Source: Gallionella sp.
Lineage (GTDB): Bacteria > Pseudomonadota > Gammaproteobacteria > Burkholderiales > Gallionellaceae
Assembly: GCA_004298605.1 (NCBI GenBank)
Contig: SCPW01000408.1
Span: 1-6,943, forward strand
Direction of reading: 5' to 3'
DNA length: 6,943 nt
In this document: positions 5,482-6,943 of the stretch, in pieces
Numbering within the stretch: position 1 is the stretch's first letter
How the letters are laid out: every line of letters begins with the position of its first letter
Made by a program: the position numbers and the translations under genes
Notes under the pieces: model-generated
What the model saw: only the letters and a program-made list of their open reading frames with translations
What the model was told of the DNA's origin: nothing
Database searches by the model: none

Positions 5482-6068
5482 TACGCATAAATTTATTGCC
5501 GCATCGCGCCGAAAAGCGCCGCGCCCGCCAGGTGCAGTTTGCCGCGCTGTGCGTGATTTCATTGGCGTTGAGCGCATTGCTGGTGGGGTTCGTGCATGTC
5601 GCGATCAGCACCCAGATATCCTACCAGGAAAGGCGCAACGAGTACCTGAAGCAGGAAACGGCGATCCTGGACAAGCAAATCGCAGAAATCAAAAAACTGC
5701 GCGAGCAGACACAATCCCTGCTGGCGCGCAAAAACGTTGTGGAAAACCTGCAAAGCACACGCTCCGATGTGGTACACCTGCTGGATCAAATATTGCGCAT
5801 CTTGCCGGACGGTGTGAGCCTCCGGACGCTCAAGCAGACGGGCCATAAAATCAGCGTGACCGGCTATGCGCAGTCAAATGCACGCATTTCCACATTGATG
5901 CGCGCGATCGATGATTCGCCCTGGCTGGATACCCCTTCGCTGGTGGAAATACACGCCGCCAATATGGGCGGCGCGCGCATCAGTGAATTTACGCTGACAT
6001 TCAAGCTGACCCAGGCTCAGGGTGCGGTTGCGGGAACGCCCGCCAAGCCTGCCGGCGCAAAAGGCTGA
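5478..6068 (+). CDS. pilN: PilN, inner-membrane type IV pilus alignment protein
   Basis: PilN (196 residues) is a bitopic inner-membrane protein linking cytoplasmic PilM to PilO and PilP. It begins with MIRINLLPHR, the canonical INLLP motif that inserts into the PilM groove. A basic stretch (AEKRRARQ) follows, then one transmembrane helix (about 20-43), a periplasmic coiled coil (about 48-95, rich in Lys/Glu/Gln with heptad-like leucines), and a ferredoxin-like domain (about 98-178) used for pairing with PilO. The tail is Ala/Pro/Gly-rich and ends KPAGAKG. The start is set by the N-terminal motif and the overlap with the pilM stop. pilO follows after 5 bases. Length is normal for the family and all domains are intact. 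Confidence 0.95.
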   Translation: MIRINLLPHRAEKRRARQVQFAALCVISLALSALLVGFVHVAISTQISYQERRNEYLKQETAILDKQIAEIKKLREQTQSLLARKNVVENLQSTRSDVVHLLDQILRILPDGVSLRTLKQTGHKISVTGYAQSNARISTLMRAIDDSPWLDTPSLVEIHAANMGGARISEFTLTFKLTQAQGAVAGTPAKPAGAKG

Positions 6069-6073
6069 CGGCC

Positions 6074-6712
6074 ATGATCAATTTAAACGACCTGAAAAAC
6101 CTGAACCCGAAAAACCCGGGAGCTTGGCCTTGGCCGGCAAAGATTGTCGCTTTTGCCGCATTGTTTTTTGGCGTGGCTGCGATGGGCGCGCTGTTTGACT
6201 GGCAGGATCAGTGGGAGAGGCTGGGAGAATTCAAAAAGGAAGAAGAGAAACTCAGGGAAACTTTCCTGGCAAAAAAGAAGGAAGCGATCAACCTGGATTT
6301 GATCAAGAAGCAGTTGAATGAGACGCAGGAATCCTTTGGCGCGCTGCTCAAGCAATTGCCCAGCAAGTCGGAAATGGATGCATTATTGACGGACATCAAC
6401 CAGGCGGGCCTGGGGCGCGGCTTGCAGTTCGAATTATTCCGCCCGGGCGGCGAAACGGTGAACGGCGCGTTTGCCGAACAACCGATTACCATCAAGGTGA
6501 CCGGAAATTATGACGATATCGGCAAATTTTCCAGCGATATTGCGACGTTGCCGCGCATCGTCACACTCAATGAAATCGCGATAAATATCGTGAGCCCGCC
6601 CGGAACGGGCCTGGCCATGGATGCCATCGCAAAAACCTTCCGTTATCTGGACGAAGAGGAAGTGGCTGCCCAGAAAAAATCCGATAAGCCTGCGGGAGCG
6701 AAGAAAAAATGA
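6074..6712 (+). CDS. pilO: PilO, inner-membrane type IV pilus alignment protein
   Basis: PilO (212 residues) is the heterodimer partner of PilN. It has a short cytoplasmic N-terminus (MINLNDLKNLNPKNPGAWPW), one transmembrane helix (about 21-41), and a long charged coiled coil (about 44-95, including EFKKEEEKLRETFLAKKKEA). A periplasmic ferredoxin-like domain follows (about 97-190, with LPSKSEMDALLTDINQAGLG and ITIKVTGNYDDIGKF), typical of PilO. The C-terminal tail is Lys-rich and ends KPAGAKKK, encoded by GCG AAG AAA AAA before TGA. It begins 5 bases after the pilN stop, with only a weak AAGG-type ribosome binding site, and overlaps pilP by ATGA. The whole gene is intact and of usual family length. 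Confidence 0.95.
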   Translation: MINLNDLKNLNPKNPGAWPWPAKIVAFAALFFGVAAMGALFDWQDQWERLGEFKKEEEKLRETFLAKKKEAINLDLIKKQLNETQESFGALLKQLPSKSEMDALLTDINQAGLGRGLQFELFRPGGETVNGAFAEQPITIKVTGNYDDIGKFSSDIATLPRIVTLNEIAINIVSPPGTGLAMDAIAKTFRYLDEEEVAAQKKSDKPAGAKKK

Positions 6713-6943
6713 GGCTCATCCATCTCGTACTGGCTTCGGTGCTGCTGGCAGGCTGCGGCGGTGAGGAATTCCAGGATCTGCGCGATTTTGTCAGGAATTC
6801 GGGAGCTGACATGCGCGGCAAAATCCCTCCGCCGCCGGAGGTGAAACCCTATGAGCCTTTTGCCTACGACAACGAAGCAAATTTGCCCGATCCGTTCAAG
6901 CCGCGCAAGCCGGATTTGCGTTCCGGCGGCCGCGCCGGGGCAA
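6709..6943 (+). CDS. pilP: PilP, type IV pilus assembly lipoprotein (partial, cut by window end)
   Basis: PilP is an inner-membrane lipoprotein that binds the PilN/PilO dimer and contacts the PilQ secretin. Only the first 78 codons are present and no stop is reached. The N-terminus MRLIHLVLASVLLAGC is a lipoprotein signal with lipobox LAGC (lipidated Cys16). The mature part starts GGEEFQDLRDFVRN, followed by a proline-rich linker (KIPPPPEVKPYEPFAYD) and the conserved DPFKPRKPDL segment, which is typical of PilP. The ATG (6709) overlaps the pilO stop and is preceded by GGGAG (6694-6698) ten bases upstream. The beta-sandwich domain and the pilQ gene should follow beyond the window. Confidence 0.93.
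   Translation, partial: MRLIHLVLASVLLAGCGGEEFQDLRDFVRNSGADMRGKIPPPPEVKPYEPFAYDNEANLPDPFKPRKPDLRSGGRAGA

Overview
The window looks like chromosomal DNA of a betaproteobacterium, possibly of the Gallionella/Nitrosomonas/methylotroph type. That is an inference from three things: moderately GC-rich genes, a divergent ponA / pilMNOP arrangement common in Beta- and Gammaproteobacteria, and a 197-residue protein of a family I recall mainly from Betaproteobacteria. No species can be named from the sequence.

Left part (1-741), accessory. A short reading frame that may be the 3' end of an unknown + strand gene runs convergently into a hicAB type II toxin-antitoxin operon on the - strand. hicA comes first and hicB overlaps it by ATGA. 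A 24-base perfect palindrome at the hicA promoter is the obvious candidate autoregulatory operator.

Middle (742-1317), a decayed mobile element. There is no intact gene here. It holds a G-rich stretch with five G-tracts, the C-terminal third of a degenerate IS21-family istB ATPase gene, and two 19-base direct repeats followed by ...CAACA, which look like the right end of an IS21-family element. The istA gene, the 5' part of istB and the left end are absent.

Right part (1318-6943), conserved chromosome. On the - strand is a class A penicillin-binding protein (PBP1A, ponA/mrcA), followed 8 bases later by a 197-codon gene with a degenerate nucleotidyltransferase-like motif. Divergently, the + strand carries the type IV pilus alignment-complex operon pilM-pilN-pilO-pilP, with ATGA overlaps or very short gaps; pilP runs off the window and pilQ is expected next. 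PilM is the cytoplasmic actin-like protein, PilN and PilO are inner-membrane proteins with periplasmic domains, and PilP is the lipoprotein linking them to the PilQ secretin. PBP1A polymerises and cross-links peptidoglycan in the same periplasmic space.

I see no wholly new system. The points most worth a second look are the hicAB operator palindrome, the IS21 relic next to it, the NTase-like gene coupled to ponA, and the A6 run at the pilO/pilP junction.
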